Source: Natrinema amylolyticum
GTDB taxonomy: Archaea; Halobacteriota; Halobacteria; Halobacteriales; Natrialbaceae
NCBI RefSeq assembly: GCF_020515625.1
Contig: NZ_JAIWPJ010000001.1
Span: 682,001-746,000 of the forward strand
Reading direction: 5' to 3'
DNA: 64,000 bases
The position numbers and the translations under genes were made by a program. This document shows, piece after piece, positions 61,980-64,000 of the stretch (the first letter of the stretch is position 1; every line of letters begins with the position of its first letter). The notes below the pieces were generated by a model. That model was not told where the DNA came from, ran no database searches, and saw nothing but the letters and a program-made list of their open reading frames with translations.

Positions 61980-63671
61980 ATGCTCGCGTGGCCAGACGAG
62001 ACCATCTACGAGGGGATCACAGCGGTCGCGGCGGCCCGCTCCGACCGTCGAGCCGTCGTCTTCGACGGAGCGACGTGGACGTACGGAGACCTGCTCGCGG
62101 AGAGTCGTGCGCTCGCCCGCGGCCTCGCCGACCTCGGCGTCTCGGACGGCGACGTCGTCGCGGTCTGGCTCGGTAACCGCCCCGAGTGGATTGCCTGCCA
62201 GCTCGCGACCTCGTACCTCGGCGCGTCGATGGTCGCCGTCAACACCCGCTATCGGACGCACGAACTCGAGTATATGCTCGCGGACTCGGGCGCGAGCGTC
62301 CTCGTCACGGAAGACGAACTGCTCGGGCGGGACTACCACGAAATGCTGTCGACGGCCGTTCCCGAACTCGAGGCGCAGTCGCCCGACGAGTTCGATCCCG
62401 ACTCGGTTCCGGACCTCGAGGCGGTCGTGAGCCTCGAGCCGTCGACGGACCTGCCGGCGCTTCGGGGCTACGACGACGTTCTGGAAACGGGGCGGTCACG
62501 GGTAGGGGACGGCTTCGAGCCGGCGACCGACCCCGAGGCACCGGCGGCGATCTTCTACACGAGCGGGACGACGAGCGATCCGAAGGGGTGTCTCCAGTCG
62601 AGTCGGTCGCTGTTGAACCATTCCGCCCACGTGGCGGATCACCTCGGCGTGACCGAGGACGACGTCGGCGTCGCGACGCTGCCGTTTTGTGGTATCTGGG
62701 GGTACAATACGCTCTTCAGCGTCCTCGCGACGGGCGGAACGCTCGTCGCGCAGACCCACTTCGATCCCGGCGAGACGATCCGGCTGGTCGACGAGTACGA
62801 CGCGACCTATCTCACCGGCCTCGGCGTGATGTTCGAACGGATGCTCGAGCACGACGCGTTCGACGCGTCGCGCGTCGAGACGGTCGACAAGGGGGTCGTC
62901 GGCTTCATCAGCAAGGGGTTCGACGAGGCCCTGTTCGAGCGCATCGAGTCGACGTTCGGGTTTCCTGTGGTCCAGCCCTACGGTCTCTCGGAGGCCAATA
63001 GTCAGATCTTCGTCGGCGATCCGGCCGATCCCGCCGAGCGACGAAAACGGGTCGGCGGGCCGCCGATCCATCCGGATATCGAGGCGAAAATCGTCGATCC
63101 CGAGACGCGCGAGGAACTGCCGACCGGCGAGGAGGGGGAACTCGCTATTCGGGGCTATCTCCTCGCGGACGGCTACCTCGGGAAGCCCGAGGCGACCGCC
63201 GAGGCCTTCGACGATGAGGTCCCCGGGAGCGAAGCGACCGGGGAGTCGGAAGACTCGTCTTCCGGAAGATGGTTCTACACCGGCGATCTCGCCGAAATCG
63301 ATGCGGACGGCTACGTCTCCTATCGCTCGCGGCTCGACGACGCGCTCCGAGTACGCGGCTTTCTCGTCGCGCCGCCCGAGATCCAGACCGCGATCGAGGA
63401 CCATCCCGACGTGCGATCGTGCGAGGTCGTCGGCGCGCCGCATCCGCGCCACGGCGAGGTGCCGGTCGCATTCGTCGTTCCCGCCGCGTCCGACGGCGAC
63501 GAGCCGACCGCTGCCGCCCTCGAGACGTTCCTCGAATCCCGCGTGGCCGACTACAAGGTCCCCGAGGCGTTCGAGTTCGTCGAGGCGTTCCCGACGACGG
63601 CGGGACCGAACGGAGAGAAGGTCCGAAAGACGGCGCTCCGAGAGCGGGTGCGAGATCGATTTGAAGCGTAG
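61980..63671 (+). CDS. Acyl-CoA synthetase (AMP-binding enzyme)
   Basis: A 563-residue adenylating enzyme. The P-loop is YTSGTTSDPKGC near residue 197, with QPYGLSEAN near 335, the YTGD hinge motif near 435, and the catalytic Lys in AGPNGEKVRKT near the C-terminus. A polar insertion (SEATGESEDSSSGRW) lies near 420. It activates fatty or aryl acids to CoA thioesters. The frame extends upstream to 61743, over the ferredoxin gene; ATG 61980 is chosen. Confidence 0.92.
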   Translation: MLAWPDETIYEGITAVAAARSDRRAVVFDGATWTYGDLLAESRALARGLADLGVSDGDVVAVWLGNRPEWIACQLATSYLGASMVAVNTRYRTHELEYMLADSGASVLVTEDELLGRDYHEMLSTAVPELEAQSPDEFDPDSVPDLEAVVSLEPSTDLPALRGYDDVLETGRSRVGDGFEPATDPEAPAAIFYTSGTTSDPKGCLQSSRSLLNHSAHVADHLGVTEDDVGVATLPFCGIWGYNTLFSVLATGGTLVAQTHFDPGETIRLVDEYDATYLTGLGVMFERMLEHDAFDASRVETVDKGVVGFISKGFDEALFERIESTFGFPVVQPYGLSEANSQIFVGDPADPAERRKRVGGPPIHPDIEAKIVDPETREELPTGEEGELAIRGYLLADGYLGKPEATAEAFDDEVPGSEATGESEDSSSGRWFYTGDLAEIDADGYVSYRSRLDDALRVRGFLVAPPEIQTAIEDHPDVRSCEVVGAPHPRHGEVPVAFVVPAASDGDEPTAAALETFLESRVADYKVPEAFEFVEAFPTTAGPNGEKVRKTALRERVRDRFEA

Positions 63672-63746
63672 ATAACAGGTCTGAAGTGCCGGAAATCGAG
63701 GGGTGGCGGCGCAACGTTTTTCTCCCGACTAAATGAGGATAACCCG

Positions 63747-64000
63747 ATGGCCCGACTCCTGCGCGACGCGGTCGAGCTGACCGAGAGCCAGCAGCTCGTC
63801 CGTTCGAGCATCCACGACATCTGTTCGGACTTCGACCGCGAGTACTGGCGCGAGCGAGCCGACGCCGGGGAGTACCCCCGCGAGTTCGTCGACGCGCTGG
63901 CCGACCACGGCTGGATGGGGATCCTCCTCCCCGAAGAGTACGGCGGCGCGGGAATGGGAACTCGGGAAACGGTCGTTATGATGGAGGAGATCGCGGCGAA
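63747..64000 (+). CDS. Acyl-CoA dehydrogenase, 5' part only
   Basis: The first 84 codons of an acyl-CoA dehydrogenase (ADHGWMGILLPEEYGGAGMG, the standard N-terminal signature), cut by the window end. It lies directly after the ligase gene on the same strand, forming an activation and oxidation pair. Confidence 0.88.
   Translation, partial: MARLLRDAVELTESQQLVRSSIHDICSDFDREYWRERADAGEYPREFVDALADHGWMGILLPEEYGGAGMGTRETVVMMEEIAA

Overview
The window is haloarchaeal chromosomal DNA, most likely from the Natrialbales (Natrinema/Haloterrigena-like), although the genus cannot be fixed from sequence alone. It has high GC, very acidic proteins, abundant CTCGAG (Leu-Glu) codon pairs, many twin-arginine signal peptides, leaderless genes with TATA boxes about 26 bases upstream, and several protein families known only from haloarchaea. 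I see no tRNA, rRNA, CRISPR array or intact insertion sequence.

Layout. 0-5.3 kb: the 5' part of a multidomain sensor/regulator whose receiver has lost its phospho-acceptor, divergent from a four-gene secretion operon (secreted beta-rich protein, SipW-like signal peptidase, second secreted protein, membrane protein with an acidic repeat tail). 5.4-12.6 kb: MutS-like ATPase, DUF6735-type protein, HTTM membrane protein, HAD phosphatase and a pilin-like surface protein. 12.6-19.1 kb: lipid-binding-fold protein, ferritin-like protein divergent from a Tat-exported Dyp-type peroxidase homologue, a Tat-exported cupredoxin, a DCC oxidoreductase, a 2Fe-2S ferredoxin and an alcohol dehydrogenase; together an oxidative-stress and electron-transfer neighbourhood. 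19.1-20.1 kb: a decayed tyrosine recombinase.

20.1-31.7 kb: housekeeping genes (SDR dehydrogenase, glutathionyl-hydroquinone-reductase-like protein, Ca2+/Na+ antiporter, orphan DNA methyltransferase, TrkA-type K+ regulator, purine permease, glutaredoxin, COG1395 regulator, TiaS). A candidate C-rich-loop small RNA lies at about 25.36-25.43 kb. 31.7-43.7 kb: UPF0058 protein, three-repeat CARDB surface protein, DRG GTPase, NhaC antiporter, double VOC protein, a CBS-epimerase fusion beside a sugar aminotransferase, a large Tat lipoprotein and a universal stress protein.

43.7-47.9 kb: an accessory, AT-richer stretch with a two-gene HTH/DUF7521 unit, a DUF1330-type Tat protein, a FilR1-type regulator and a metallo-beta-lactamase-fold hydrolase, carrying an imperfect 45-bp direct repeat about 2.06 kb apart. 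48-51.8 kb: alpha/beta hydrolase, small zinc-ribbon protein, Tat-exported glycerophosphodiesterase and a recombinase-fold protein lacking the catalytic His and Tyr.

51.8-60.4 kb: a nine-gene Mrp/Mnh-type cation/proton antiporter operon on the minus strand (order E-F-G-DUF4040-B-C-D-D-D) in which every junction overlaps, so translation is probably coupled; its MnhE carries an N-terminal stress-protein-like domain. 60.6-61.9 kb: cbtB-cbtA-ferredoxin, a cobalt-uptake unit with overlapping start and stop codons. The window closes with an acyl-CoA ligase and the start of an acyl-CoA dehydrogenase, a fatty-acid activation and oxidation pair.
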